Source of the DNA: Siphonodentalium dalli
Lineage: Eukaryota; Mollusca; Scaphopoda; Gadilida; Siphonodentaliidae
DNA: 64,000 nucleotides
NCBI GenBank assembly: GCA_032622095.1
Contig: CP136069.1
Span: forward strand, 65,371,319 to 65,435,318
Direction of reading: 5' to 3'
Made by a program: the position numbers and the translations under genes. The notes below the pieces were generated by a model. It had not been told where the DNA came from. It saw only the letters and a list, made by a program, of their open reading frames with translations, and did no database searches. Position 1 is the first letter of the stretch, and every line of letters begins with the position of its first letter. Below, piece by piece: positions 37,001-45,742 of this stretch.

Positions 37001-40000
37001 CCGATGGTCTTACAATTTTAGCTCATCTTTACAACATAAAGTTCAGACTTTTGCCATGGGTTGGCATCTGTCATGCATATGTGAGTCAACAATTTCCTTC
37101 GGCACGCCCTACAGGGCGCATCCCTTATCCGATCTCCACCAAACTTCATATGCAGCTTCAGGATAGGAGCTATCATTTTATTTCTGAATTTCGATGAAAA
37201 ACATGTCCGCCATCAGCCATCTTGGATTTCAAATTTGAATCCATCGGCACACCATACAGCCCGTAATTATGGCCGGATAATTTTTTAATTGTGCAGGCAC
37301 GATTGTGATCACCTGTAGATGGGAGCTATCGAATTTGAACGAGTTTCGATGAAAAATATGGCCGTGGCAGCCATCTTGGACATTACTATTTGCATGACTA
37401 AATCCTTTGACACACCATACAAACCACATCCCTCATCCGATCATCACCAATCTTCATATGGATCTTCGGGGTGACCTCTAGATGGGAGCCTCCTATTTTG
37501 ACCTAAATTTGTTGAAAAACATGGCCGGTACAGGCCATCTTGGATTTCAAATTTGAATAGCTATATAAAATACATTATTATTATTTACTTAGTCTCTATT
37601 CCATCTGGACCAGAGTATGGGAACTGGACAGAATTCTCTGATTGTGAGGATGACCTTATTCGTCGGTACAGATATTGCATGCACGACAGTTGCAGCGGTG
37701 GCTATCGTCAGATGGAAACTCAACCTTGTCCAGATTCCGGGCCCTCTCGTGAGTACAATTTAACCTGTTTAACCAATTCTATACTAAATGGATTATCCCA
37801 CTCAGTTAACAAAGTCTACATTGGAATGGTCTATTATTGATCTGGAGGTGTTCAGGAAAAAATGAGCAGATGACAGTATGACGAATAAATAATACAACTT
37901 AGTGCAGAAGGATTCATATTCTTTGGTGAGAAATGTTCAGATAATAAGTTTCAACAAATGACCAATTAAGTTATTTATCTAAATATTTATGGAGTATAGA
38001 GGCCATGCAGAATAATCGGTCCCCAGGTGATGAATTTGGTGACACTAGCCCACTGTGCGGGGTAGCGTCACTAAATTCACTAGGGACGTGAAAATCGACT
38101 CGATTTGTTGCGATTCGCAAAATCTTTTGTCTAATTCGATTAGAAATCGGCTTCCCTGATTCAAATTTTATCGAATATTCTGCATCATCAAGTGCATTTT
38201 CTATAGACTATATAGTACAAACTGCTCCTGTTCTAAGAAACTTTGCGATACTACGAAACGATCGAATATACATATAACACTGTCGCAAATTATCAATAAG
38301 ATAGACCGCCGACTGGCAATCTTTATATATGATATCTTTGCATTATTGTAAACTATATTGCGCAGAAGACACATTAACCCTTTCGTGACGGGAGCTGCGC
38401 TGGTACAACATTAAAGATCATGTGCCAGTGCATTCTCTTATATGTGCGAGTCTCCCATAGGGAGGAATATTTTACCCGATTCGAGATTCGATTTGAAACG
38501 TAAACCCCCGATTCGCAGGGCTCTAAAAATCACCCTCTGGGGACCTCATTCTGCAAATATTCGGCACCAGATTTTCAGGTCAGTTCACTTGACCTCCATC
38601 TTAACTTGTTGAACAAATCTGATACAAATTAAAAAAAATAAATGAGTGTTTAGACAAATCCGTTGCGTTGTGTATCACAAGAAAGCCTTGAATAGTGTGT
38701 GTGTCTGTCATTTGTAGAATGAGGTCCCCAGATGGTGAATTTAGTGACGCTATCCGCACAGCGGCAAATTCATCCTCTGGGGACCTCATTCTGTATGGCC
38801 TCATCTGCTATGGGAGACCTGGACTCATATTTAAATTCCCAGTTGGTGAAGATTGTGATGTGAACCTATTGGGCACCTCGCCATTATGCAATGTGTTGTC
38901 GGCCAATTTTGTGATAAAGAGAAACTGAACTAAAATAAAATAAGCACATATTGTTTAAAAAATTGAACTGTTTAATTAATTGGTTTATGTTTATGTTGAT
39001 TAAAATGTGAAGCATGTGGTCTCAGTCAAACCTGGATATAGTGTGTCTGACATTCGTAGAATAAGGTCCCCTAAGGGTGAATTTAGTGGGGCTATCCCAT
39101 ACAGCGGGCTAGCATAACCAAATTCACCCTCTGGGAACCTGATTCTTCTTAGGCATCAACTTCTGGGAAGTATATATAGTCTCAAATTAACAATGGTTTT
39201 AGTTACTTTTCCACTAATTTGCAGAAGATAAAATGCATAATCGAGGTGACTAGTGGGTGAACATCACCAACTTAAACTGGATCTGGTGAGCCTCAATCTG
39301 ATCGCAGGTCTCCGATTATCAGTTGAGCCCTAAGCAGAGTGAGGTTCCCCGAAGGGTGAATTTGGTGATGCTAGCTAGGTCTGCAGGATAGCATCACTAA
39401 ATTCACCCTCTGGTGACCTCATTCTGAAAATAGTTGATTGCAGCTGGAGACTTTTTATTTGCTTTCACCATAGTTTTAATTATTTATACAGGTTTATGTG
39501 AAGAAATAACTCAATTAATATTTTTATATTTTGACTTAAACTGTAATCATATTAAACAAATCTTTAAAATTCTTTGTTTTGGTGGTTGTTGATGCACATT
39601 TTTATTTTATTTTTTACCTCTATTTTAAAGGTACTCAATCCGATCAGACGTTCCTAAATTACTATTTATTATTTATACAGGTTTATGTGAAGAAATAGCT
39701 CAATTTATATCTTTATATTTTGACTTAAACACATTTTTATTTTTATTTTTTAAATCTATTTAAGTGACATGCCCGGCAATTACTCAAGCATAAAATTGAT
39801 TATATTTATAATCATGATTTTCTTGTTTATTTTCAGCTATAAACGGCGGATATTCTGACGTGATCAATTTAGACCTATGTCTAAATAACAAAATTGGATC
39901 TTACAGGCTCTGTGTTAATCCATTGCCGACTAACGGGGGAGACATGTGTCCCAATGGATTTGTGGACAGTACTCAGTTGGTCACCTGTTAGTCCAACAAA

Positions 40001-42490
40001 TTAGACGATTCGGATTAAGACCTATTTTAATATTTGGACATTTATGTGGCCTTAATCCCTCATTAAGGGTTAAGATAATCGTAAATGTCCAAATATGAAA
40101 ATATATCTTAACCCGAATTGTCTCATTTGTTGGACTAGTCACCTGTATACTCAATTCGATTAGTTTATTCTCTTAAAAACTCATATTATACAGTTTCATG
40201 AGTATTGACTCTTAGTTCATGAGATAGAAAATGGAAAATTGACTTTGTTGCACCGCAGGGGTAGGCAAATGTTTTTTTTATGTCTATGGAAAGCTTTATA
40301 GCTTCAGGAATAAAATTTGACTTGTTGGCCTTGATAAAAAGTGTCCGTTTGGCCGGATAATATGATGACTCAATCGCTCCTTTGTAACAATTATTAAGAC
40401 TAATTGAATGCCAATTGAGTTCCATGTTATGTGCGGTCATGATTAATCATTCGTGTGGATCGGAATATCTTAAATCGTCACAAAAACAAACATATTTAAA
40501 TGATACCGAATTAGTGCGACACTGATTTTGATTTTTGTGAAGTGTTATTTTGGAATATCCCTCTTATATAAAATTTATAAAAGAATAATATCCACATCTA
40601 ACTATTATAGCTAAATGTAACTACATATAGTCGAGTTCATGATATGCCTGACCTGTCTATCTACAGATTTTTTCCCAAAATATCTGTAAACCAAGCAAAA
40701 TGAAATTGGTCTGGCCTAATGAGGTCATAAACTCATTGTCAAAAGGCCTTGATATAGTGTATCTGTCATTTGCAGGATGAGATCCCCAGAGGGTGAATAT
40801 AGTGACACTACCGTGCATATCGGGCTAGCATAACTAAATTCACCCTCTGGGGACCTCATTCTGCTTATGCCTCATCTTCTGGGTAGTATATACAATATAT
40901 GTGGAATATTGCGTGTGAGAATTCCGCTGAAAAATGAAGCATCAGGGGCCATAACTTAACCTGACCAGAACCACAAGTTTACCATAAGAATAGGCAACTT
41001 GAAATTATTTGCTGCAACATTTATAATTTTTCAGAAACAAAAATATTTGTTTGGATTCACTTACCATATCGCCCCTTTTATTATAGAATCCGACCCTTAT
41101 TCCATTCATTAAACGCATTCTATAGTAATCAAATACAACGGTCATTGTATAACATGAAATAGTCCAGGTGTACTCAAATGTATTATTGTTGCGCAAACAT
41201 GACTTTTGACTACCGGCTTGTCGTCTGTTTACATTCCTTACACTAGATCAATATTTTGACTATTGTTGATTTAGTTTGAACAAATATTGAGAATATGAAT
41301 ATGGAGTTTTGAACCCGTTGACAAAAGAATCTTGAGTAAATTGTATGGTTTATTTATAGCACATTATGGAGTATTTTTATGATAAATTTTGTACATTCTG
41401 AATGGTATTAACAATGAGATCCTATGTACACATGTGTGTTTTAGATACCCACACTATATACATACACATAACTTACATCATATATTAGGTGTATATGAAC
41501 AGTGACAAGCCTTGAAATAGTGTGTCTGTCATTTGCATAATGAGGTCCACAGAGGGTGAATTTAGTGATGCTAAACCGCACAGCGGGCTAACATCACTGA
41601 ACTCACCCTCTGGGGACCTCGTTCTTCTTTGGCCTCAACTTATGGGAAGTATCTATAGCCTCAAATTAATGTTGTTTTTGTTAGTTTTTCCCTTCTATTC
41701 AGTTTCTATGTCCCATAATTTGCAGAAGATAAAATGCATAATCGAGGTGACTAATGGGTGAACATCACCAACTTAAACTGGGGAACTTTGGTGATGCTAG
41801 TCCAGCATGTGGGATAGCGTCACTAAACTAACCCTCTGGGGGACCTCATTCTGCAAATGAGACACACTATTTCAAGGCTTAAGCAGGGATATGGTGAAGG
41901 ATACATGTATTTGCTGAATATTATACATTAAAAACAAAATTAAAAAATTAATAACTTGTTGTTCTCAAAATTCCTGGTATGGTTTTTCATCCCTTTCTTT
42001 GCAAAATGGATTCTCCCATTATTGTAAGGTATTATAGCGTTTGTGATGCCTTTCTGCACAACGAAAATATTAACCGATTGGTGTCTTGAAGATGCAGGCT
42101 CTCAGTAAATGTGCTTACACGTGATGTTTGCATGGTGGACATTTCAAACTGCAGGACACCATGTCGATGTACAAACAAATTCGAAAATATGGACAACATC
42201 AAGCAAAGCGTCCTGCAAAACACAATACGCTGTGACTCAGACGACGCATCACAGAAACAACTGCATGATACCACTGATGGGATCATCTTTCTATGACGGC
42301 GTAGAACCGATACATTCTCTTCTATTATTAATATGATATATCAGTTTAGTATTATGATATATCAGATTAGTATTCTCATATATCAGATTACTTAATCTTA
42401 TATATCAGATTAATACTCTCACAGTGGAGCAAATCGGCGTAGCATACGGTGTAGACAATCCAATATGGTGGAGAAGTAATATCACAGAAG
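24975..42490 (+). CDS. Secreted thrombospondin type 1 repeat (TSR) protein, multi-exon gene
   Basis: Proposed exons are 24975-25023, 27576-27704, 29723-29746, 31000-31194, 35777-35941, 37593-37748, 39837-39986 and 42425-42490. Each intron has GT-AG borders and is phase 1, and the frame stays open through all eight exons. The product (311 or more residues) has a signal peptide (residues 1 to about 30), a Pro/Gly-rich linker, a poly-Ser/acidic stretch (about 69-85), a degenerate TSR (about 88-132), a canonical six-Cys TSR (about 136-187) and another TSR-like module (about 192-235), then Cys-containing and short C-terminal modules. Symmetric 1-1 exons are typical of shuffled extracellular TSR domains. 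An extracellular matrix or adhesion role is inferred; no orthologue was identified. The 3' end is uncertain: stop after exon 7, terminal exon at 42106, or continuation to 49427. Confidence 0.75.
25087..25762. mobile_element. MITE with TTAA-flanked GGAGGCGCCC ends, in intron 1
   Basis: TTAAGGAGGCGCCC at the left is mirrored by GGGCGCCTCCTTAA at the right, and the outer parts pair over much of their length (for example ACCCTCACAATA near 25204 with its inverse near 25635). TTAA at both ends suits a piggyBac-type target. There is no coding sequence. The assignment rests on the ends only. Confidence 0.65.
26640..27275 (+). repeat. Four degenerate tandem repeats of about 150 bp, intron 1
   Basis: Units contain GAAACGAGTTCGCAAACT-like and TTTCACCAGAGTTACGGC-like blocks, recurring near 26667, 26796, 26980 and 27172. 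The short frames through them translate the repeat. Not coding. Confidence 0.65.
27576..27704 (+). CDS. TSR gene exon 2: signal peptide core and linker
   Basis: Follows the acceptor TATTTCAG and ends at the donor T|GTGAGT. It encodes VVIGVGLMLQACQS, which completes the signal peptide, then a Pro/Gly/His-rich linker with GLPGPHGQPRP. 129 nt, phase 1 to 1. Confidence 0.75.
28290..28530. mobile_element. MITE, second copy of the AACCCTTCCATGACTGGAGC family
   Basis: It shares GAAGCAGCTCTGGTGCAGCA-like ends, the repeated ATTCTCTTATATATGCGAG motifs and a right end GTCATGTAAGGGTTAA with the copy at 2103-2352. More degenerate at the left. Confidence 0.55.
28523..28808. mobile_element. Divergent MITE related to the AGGTACTCAATCCGATCAGA family
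   Basis: TTAAAGATACATAACTCGAT at the left pairs with ATCGGATTGTGTATCTTTAA at the right, about 285 bp apart, starting right next to the preceding MITE. Confidence 0.6.
29723..29746 (+). CDS. TSR gene exon 3: 24-nt micro-exon
   Basis: Acceptor TTTTTCAG and donor GGAG|GTGAGT enclose eight codons (YKFLFDFG after joining). Symmetric phase 1-1, so skipping it would keep the frame. Support is the splice sites and phase only, so it is less certain than the longer exons. Confidence 0.6.
29800..30115. mobile_element. Fold-back MITE family P, copy 1 (intron 3)
   Basis: It contains GCAGAATGAGGTCCCCAGAG and its inverse around a short loop near 29880, then internal sequence shared with the other copies (AACGAGGTGCCCAATGGGTG). 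Right end truncated. Confidence 0.65.
30263..30487. mobile_element. Palindromic MITE, GTCACTAACTCG ends, copy 1
   Basis: GTCACTAACTCGCGGCCATA pairs with TATGGCCACGAGTTAGTGAC, and an inner block with CCACGGAACCGG is also mirrored. A second related copy lies at about 30525-30755 and a third at about 56530-56735. Confidence 0.75.
30525..30755. mobile_element. Palindromic MITE, copy 2
   Basis: It shares CATGTAGCACTAAAACCACG and TGGGCCATATTTGATCCACC-like blocks with the copy at 30263. More diverged, right next to it in intron 3. Confidence 0.65.
31000..31194 (+). CDS. TSR gene exon 4: poly-Ser/acidic stretch and degenerate TSR
   Basis: After acceptor AACAAAG it reads DT, nine Ser encoded by (AGTTCA)n, then HEDSDEEAIK. 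A TSR-like module follows: SGWSYCMGVSECGRGLRYRK, then two later Cys (QEC and HVC). It has one of the usual W-x-x-W tryptophans, the C-G-x-G-x-R pattern and four rather than six Cys. Donor ACTA|GTAAGA. 195 nt, phase 1-1. Confidence 0.8.
31810..31995. mobile_element. MITE fragment, AGGTACTCAATCCGATCAGA family
   Basis: It carries ACACATAATCCGATTAAGCG, GGATTCGGGGGTAAAAAAT and ATCAAAGCTCAGAG in the order seen at 11463-11899. The right end is not resolved. Confidence 0.5.
32430..32778. mobile_element. MITE copy, AGGTACTCAATCCGATCAGA family
   Basis: GGCTTCGGGGGTAAACATAT and CAATCAAAGCTCAGAGTGAT recur in order, and the right end ATCAAATCGGATTCAGTAAC matches the terminal repeat. The left end is degraded. 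Confidence 0.55.
32779..33058 (+). repeat. 164-bp minisatellite, left part
   Basis: About 1.7 units, marked by TCCAGCGCCTGTGGCGCATA and GGGAGATGGGTTCAGTCTGC. The array stops at GGGGCGCC and resumes at 34899 after a 1.84-kb insert. Confidence 0.8.
33059..34898. mobile_element. 1.84-kb element with TIRs inserted in the minisatellite
   Basis: AGAGGCGTTATTTCGCTAAA at the left pairs with the inverse of TTAGCGAAATTACGACTCT at the right. The inner flanks also share CCGATTCAGATTC-like sequence in opposite orientation. Removing it nearly restores a minisatellite unit (GGGGCGCC followed by GCGGCGCATAAT). No transposase and no clear target duplication are seen. Confidence 0.55.
34899..35125 (+). repeat. 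164-bp minisatellite, right part
   Basis: About 1.4 units of the same repeat as 32779-33058, with only a few substitutions between the parts. Confidence 0.8.
35131..35420. mobile_element. Dispersed repeat, inverted relative of 44751-45182
   Basis: TTAAAGGCCCACTTAATTTT, AAACTGTGAATATGTTG followed by TTTTTGTTGAG, and GGGGAATAACTCTATATCTT recur in reverse orientation in 44751-45182. A degraded DNA transposon or MITE is likely. Confidence 0.6.
35655..35720. mobile_element. Family P fold-back MITE, half copy
   Basis: Only the right-hand half is present (AATTCACC then CTCTGGGGACCCCATTCTGC), ending about 60 bp before exon 5. Confidence 0.55.
35777..35941 (+). CDS. TSR gene exon 5: canonical thrombospondin type 1 repeat
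   Basis: Acceptor CTTTTCAG, donor T|GTAAGT, 165 nt, phase 1-1. The peptide has the textbook TSR core: EWTSWSTCSVSCGDG with the W-x-x-W C-mannosylation motif and C-S-V-S-C-G, which fits the O-fucosylation pattern. It continues with TRTKFC and six Cys in group 1 order (STC, VSC, KFC, HVC, GEC, EPC). One exon encodes one complete domain. This is the firmest coding call in the window. Confidence 0.93.
36533..36963. mobile_element. Family P fold-back MITE, longest copy
   Basis: It has a left palindrome (GCAGAATAAGGACCCCAGAG and mirror), an internal segment with ATCATCAAC-like and CAGAAGACGAGGCATCAGAG sequence, and a right palindrome ending GCAAATGACAAACACACTAT. Confidence 0.7.
37080..37560 (+). 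repeat. Degenerate tandem repeats of about 150-160 bp before exon 6
   Basis: Units start near 37097, 37242 and 37404 (TCGGCACACCATACA-like) and contain GATGAAAAACATG and CAGCCATCTTGGA blocks. The array ends about 30 bp upstream of exon 6. Confidence 0.65.
37593..37748 (+). CDS. TSR gene exon 6: TSR-like module
   Basis: Acceptor TTACTTAG, donor C|GTGAGT, 156 nt, phase 1-1. It encodes GPEYGNWTEFSDCEDD, IRRYRYCMHDSC and QMETQPCPDSGPS. W-x-x-F-S-x-C followed by R-x-R-x-C and a terminal Q-P-C follows the TSR layout with a Cys pair missing. Asn in NWT is a possible N-glycosylation site. Confidence 0.8.
38005..38562. mobile_element. Family P MITE interrupted by a hAT-like MITE
   Basis: The outer part (GGTCCCCAGGTGATGAATTT at the left; CACCCTCTGGGGACCTCATT at the right) is one family P palindrome split by the insert at 38081-38525. 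Confidence 0.7.
38081..38525. mobile_element. hAT-like MITE with 8-bp target duplication
   Basis: The flanks AAATTCAC (38073-38080) and AAAATCAC (38526-38533) are an 8-bp duplication with one mismatch. The ends TAGGGACGTG and the inverse of CAGGGCTCTA are hAT-like. Inside, about 38373-38460 matches one half of the MITE at 2103-2352, giving three nested levels. Confidence 0.65.
38688..38800. mobile_element. Family P MITE, short copy
   Basis: A compact palindrome: GAATGAGGTCCCCAGATGGT mirrored by CCTCTGGGGACCTCATTCTG around a GCACAGCG loop. Confidence 0.75.
39035..39435. mobile_element. Family P MITE, full-length type copy
   Basis: Two terminal palindromes (near 39060-39145 and 39340-39425) with the shared interior CATAATCGAGGTGACTAGTG. 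Confidence 0.7.
39837..39986 (+). CDS. TSR gene exon 7: Cys-containing module with MITE at its donor
   Basis: Acceptor TTTTCAG. The peptide contains LDLCLNNKIGSYRLCV and NGGDMCPNGFVDSTQLVT. Ending at CCT|GT (39986) makes it 150 nt, phase 1-1, like all other internal exons. If that donor is not used, the next codons are TGT TAG, and the TAG is the first triplet of the inserted MITE. It is therefore either an internal exon or a MITE-created terminal exon (stop at 39989-39991, product 290 residues). Confidence 0.7.
39989..40137. mobile_element. 149-bp MITE with 9-bp target duplication on a splice donor
   Basis: TAGTCCAACAAAT and its exact inverse form the ends, and the arms pair over about 55 bp each. 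GTCACCTGT is duplicated exactly at 39980-39988 and 40138-40146. A 9-bp duplication suggests the Mutator-like superfamily. The duplicated target contains the exon 7/intron 7 junction. Confidence 0.85.
40742..40872. mobile_element. Family P MITE, short copy (intron 7)
   Basis: GGATGAGATCCCCAGAGGGT mirrored by CACCCTCTGGGGACCTCATT; it also has the outer GATATAGTGTATCTGTCATT flank. Confidence 0.7.
41511..41881. mobile_element. Family P MITE, copy with complete ends
   Basis: AAGCCTTGAAATAGTGTGTC at the left pairs with GACACACTATTTCAAGGCTT (one extra base) at the right. This defines the full element of about 370 bp: two terminal palindromes plus an interior. Confidence 0.8.
42106..42296 (+). CDS. 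Possible alternative terminal exon of the TSR gene
   Basis: Acceptor GGCTCTCAG. In the phase left by exon 7 it reads LNVLTRDVCMVDISNCRTPC, RCTNKFENMD and on to TGA at 42294-42296. It is Cys-bearing and GC-richer than the flanks, but other frames are also open and no polyadenylation signal is obvious. It would be exclusive with the exon at 42425. Confidence 0.35.
42336..42420 (+). repeat. Minisatellite, about 24-bp unit, abutting a splice acceptor
   Basis: About four units of a TATATCAGATTAGTATTCTC-like motif. The last unit supplies the pyrimidine-containing sequence (TAATACTCTCACAG) of the acceptor used by the exon at 42425. Confidence 0.75.
42425..42490 (+). CDS. TSR gene exon 8 (candidate)
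   Basis: Acceptor CTCTCACAG, donor GAAG|GTATAT, 66 nt, phase 1-1. It encodes LEQIGVAYGVDNPIWW and RSNITE with an N-I-T glycosylation motif. Symmetric phase supports it. Shortness, the weak donor and a repeat-derived acceptor count against. Confidence 0.5.
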
Positions 42491-42599
42491 GTATATTTGT
42501 TAAATTTTTATTTGTACTTTTTGTTAACTATCGCTACGGGAACCCCAATCGGTGCCAACCGTCGGTTGGTTTATCATGGTTGTCAGCATGGACTGTGTA

Positions 42600-44750
42600 T
42601 TCTTACCGTTTGACAGTTTTGAGTGATTGATTGATTGTTTATTGGTCATTTAATGCAATAATTATGTTTTCAACAATTACAATATAAGAAGAGTATAACA
42701 TATATCACCAGTTTGCAATATAGGTCATGGATTCGTGACTCATACTATGTCATGTAATTGTATACTGTTATATTTAGAACTGAATATATGCCTCACCAAA
42801 CTTAGTATCGGCTGTATCCATTTTCTCGAGGGTAGCTTCAATTCCGCCAATAATTTGATCATAATACCATCCTACATACTGCAAACACAAAGAAACTGTT
42901 TAAAGACTGTTTCAATTTCTGGCCACCATTTTGGCCGCCATCTTGTCGTTAGTTTCAATTGCCCAACTCAAATGAATACTTCATATCAGTGTTTCCTACT
43001 CACAAGTAAATATGTGTGGAATTCAAGTCAATAGCGCCAATTGTAAGAAAGTAAAGGTATATCAACGTGTTTTCAAATTTCGGTGACCAGTTTAGCATCC
43101 ATATCGTAATTGGGAAGTTATTTCTTGGAGGGGATATAATATAATTACTTCACCTCAGTATTCCCAACTCAATTGTAAGCATGGGTGGAGTTGTCATGAC
43201 AATAGTGCGGCATTAGCTCCCAATGATGAGAATATGAGTGATTTTCCGTGACTTTTCTTTAAAAACCTATGTGTCATTTTGGGTGCATCTTGGGTTTGGG
43301 GGACGTTTTATTGGATGAGATAAAAGGCAGATACATCGCCTCAGTACTACCAACTCACAACAGTAAGCGTGGATGGAGTTGTCATGATAACAACGCTCAC
43401 GTGATGTGAAAATCGGTGATTTTCTGTGAATTTTCCATTTCTGATCGCCATTTTGGCCGCCATTTTATAGTTGGGTAAATATTCCTCAACTCAAGTATAA
43501 GAGGAATCATAGCCCGTATATTTCCAACACGTATATATACATGGGTGGAGATATAATAACAATAACGCCTACTTATTCGAATTCGAAGCAGATATTACGG
43601 TATTGGCGTTGAACGGATTATATCGGCATTTGGAAAAGCGTGATATCGAGCTGATATTGAGAAGAAATATCGGGCCATGTATGCATAGTATTATCTCATT
43701 ATGTGCATAAATGACTCTATAAGATAAATGTATAAAAAAAATCGCGTCAAGATGTCAAAGTTTTTTCCAGGAACAAACGATTTGTGGTGAAATGTCGAAA
43801 ATTTAGCAAATTTTCACATTTCGGCAGCCATCTTGGTCGCCATATTGGATTTTGATGTCGGATTATTTTGTAAGCGGGGTATATTAGCATAACGAATCGA
43901 GTTGAAAATAAAACCGCATGTGCTATTATATTTTCTGTAATGGTGATCAAACAGATCTGGTACATATAAAGTAAAATGGCCGTCACGATGGCCGCCATCT
44001 TGTCTGGAGTCTATGTGGACACTTACTCTCTTGTTAACAACCGAAAACAAATTAGAGGAGACATCAATGAAGACAATTAGTGGGGTGAAGTTAAGTTCTA
44101 TAGTGGCGTGCAAAAGGTCGAGTCTGGTCGACCAATATATCCAGGACTAATAGCTGGTATAGAAACTTTCAGCGCAGTGAAGCAAAAAATGTTAATTCAT
44201 CGCAATAATACCATATCATATCTTTAGAAGTTTAGATATATAGTGAATTGTCTGTCGAAAAATACATTTTCGGGACTTGACCTTCATTCGACCTTCATGT
44301 GACCTTTCAATGTCATTTCATATTGACAACCTACCTATAATAGTTAGAAATTATATAGGTCATCTTATTTCTAATTAATAAATAGAGCATGGCTTGGAGT
44401 TGACTATACGCGTGTATATATATACCAGTGGGGTGGGTATAGTTCACGACGCTAAGCGGAGTGAACTATATTCGCCGAATTGGGCACTATCCCCGCGTAG
44501 TCAATGACAAGACTTGCTCTGTTTATGATATTTCAACGAACAATTCGAACTTGTAGCATGCATACTACATGTACACAACCGTATGATGCGTATTCTACCA
44601 ACACCAACTGCTGGACTTCATAAGACGTTAATAGAAATCAACTACAATTCGTTTTACTTAGACCTCATAAGGCGTTAATAGAAATCAAGTACAACTCGTT
44701 TTACTGAGACCAATATGATTATCCACTTACCGATAACAGTAATGTTTAAA
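42600..44750. other. Intergenic or intronic stretch rich in GGCCGCCATCTTG-type motifs
   Basis: No exon recognised. The motif of TGGCCGCCAT and its inverse recurs near 42920, 43445, 43830 and 43985, and between copies the sequence is degenerate repeat. If exon 8 and the 49427 candidate are real, this is intron 8. Confidence 0.5.
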
Positions 44751-45182
44751 GGCCCATTTAATTTTCGAGTCACTGTTTATTGTTTATAGTGCCTTGATAT
44801 ACGGTTTTAATAACAATATATGCCATAAAATATTATTAAAGTACTATAATTCATCACCATTTGAAACCTCTGTGTCTCAGAAGATGTTCAGAGAAATAGA
44901 AAACAGCTGAAATCACAGAAAGATTTCCCCCGTCATGGCTCCCAGAATGCAACATAATTCAAACTAAAAATGTATTTTCAATGGAAGATATAGAGTTATT
45001 CCCATACCATTGAAAATAATGAAATTTTGAGAACAGAACACAAGTCGGTATCTCAACAAAAACAACATTTTCACAGTTTATTGCACAGAATAAGTTGATA
45101 ATACAATGTTTTGGAGCTTCCTCTTTCAAATGGCCTATAATGTGGCATATATTTTATATAAAATTATCTGGGCCCTTATAAG
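44751..45182. mobile_element. Dispersed repeat, inverted relative of 35131-35420
   Basis: It starts AAAGGCCCATTTAATTTTCG and ends near AAAATTATCTGGGCCCTTAT, with the AACAAAAACAACATTTTCAC block shared with the other copy in reverse. The terminal resemblance suggests a TIR element. Confidence 0.6.
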
Positions 45183-45466
45183 AGAAACATAGTAGTTGCA
45201 AGAATGTGTTGAAATCTAGTTCAAACGCGCTCGCAGTATTTAGGTTTTGTTTTGAATACAAAAAAACCCGAAACTGTATACCAGGAGGTGAATTCAACCG
45301 AATGTTGCCACTTTGCAAGTTGACATCGTTCCTGTGGAAAACGGTAATGTTTTTATTTCATTTGCACACGCCTTTGTAAATTTATGGACACATTTCTGTA
45401 TTATATGTTCTCGAGAGTTATTCCTCTATCCATAGCTTTTTGCATGCGAGTTTGGTATAGCAGTGT

Positions 45467-45742
45467 GCTAAATGTAGCACGATACTACACGTACAAGTAC
45501 AGTAATGCCCTAAGTAATCGACTCCTTTAACCACAGCAGAATTATGGGTAACTTTAGGGGATTTAGTCGAAAATATGGCGTGTTGCCATTCATCGGAAAG
45601 CTCTCCCCGAGAGCTTTCCGATGAATGGCAACAAGCCATATTTCCGACTAAATCCTGAAAAGTTACCCATAATTCTGCTGTGATTAAAGGAGTCGATTAC
45701 TTAGGGCATTACTGTACTTGTACGTGTGTTAAATTTAGCACA
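45467..45742. repeat. Long palindrome (fold-back MITE)
   Basis: Arms of about 130 bp meet at GAAAGCTCTCCCCGAGAGCT around 45600. They include AAGTACAGTAATGCCCTAAG with its inverse, and CTTTAACCACAGCAGAATTA with its near-inverse. Only scattered mismatches. Confidence 0.8.

Noticed and set aside
42032-42286. Minus-strand 84-codon frame
   Set aside because: It is antisense to a candidate exon of the TSR gene, with no acceptor or donor and no homology recognised.
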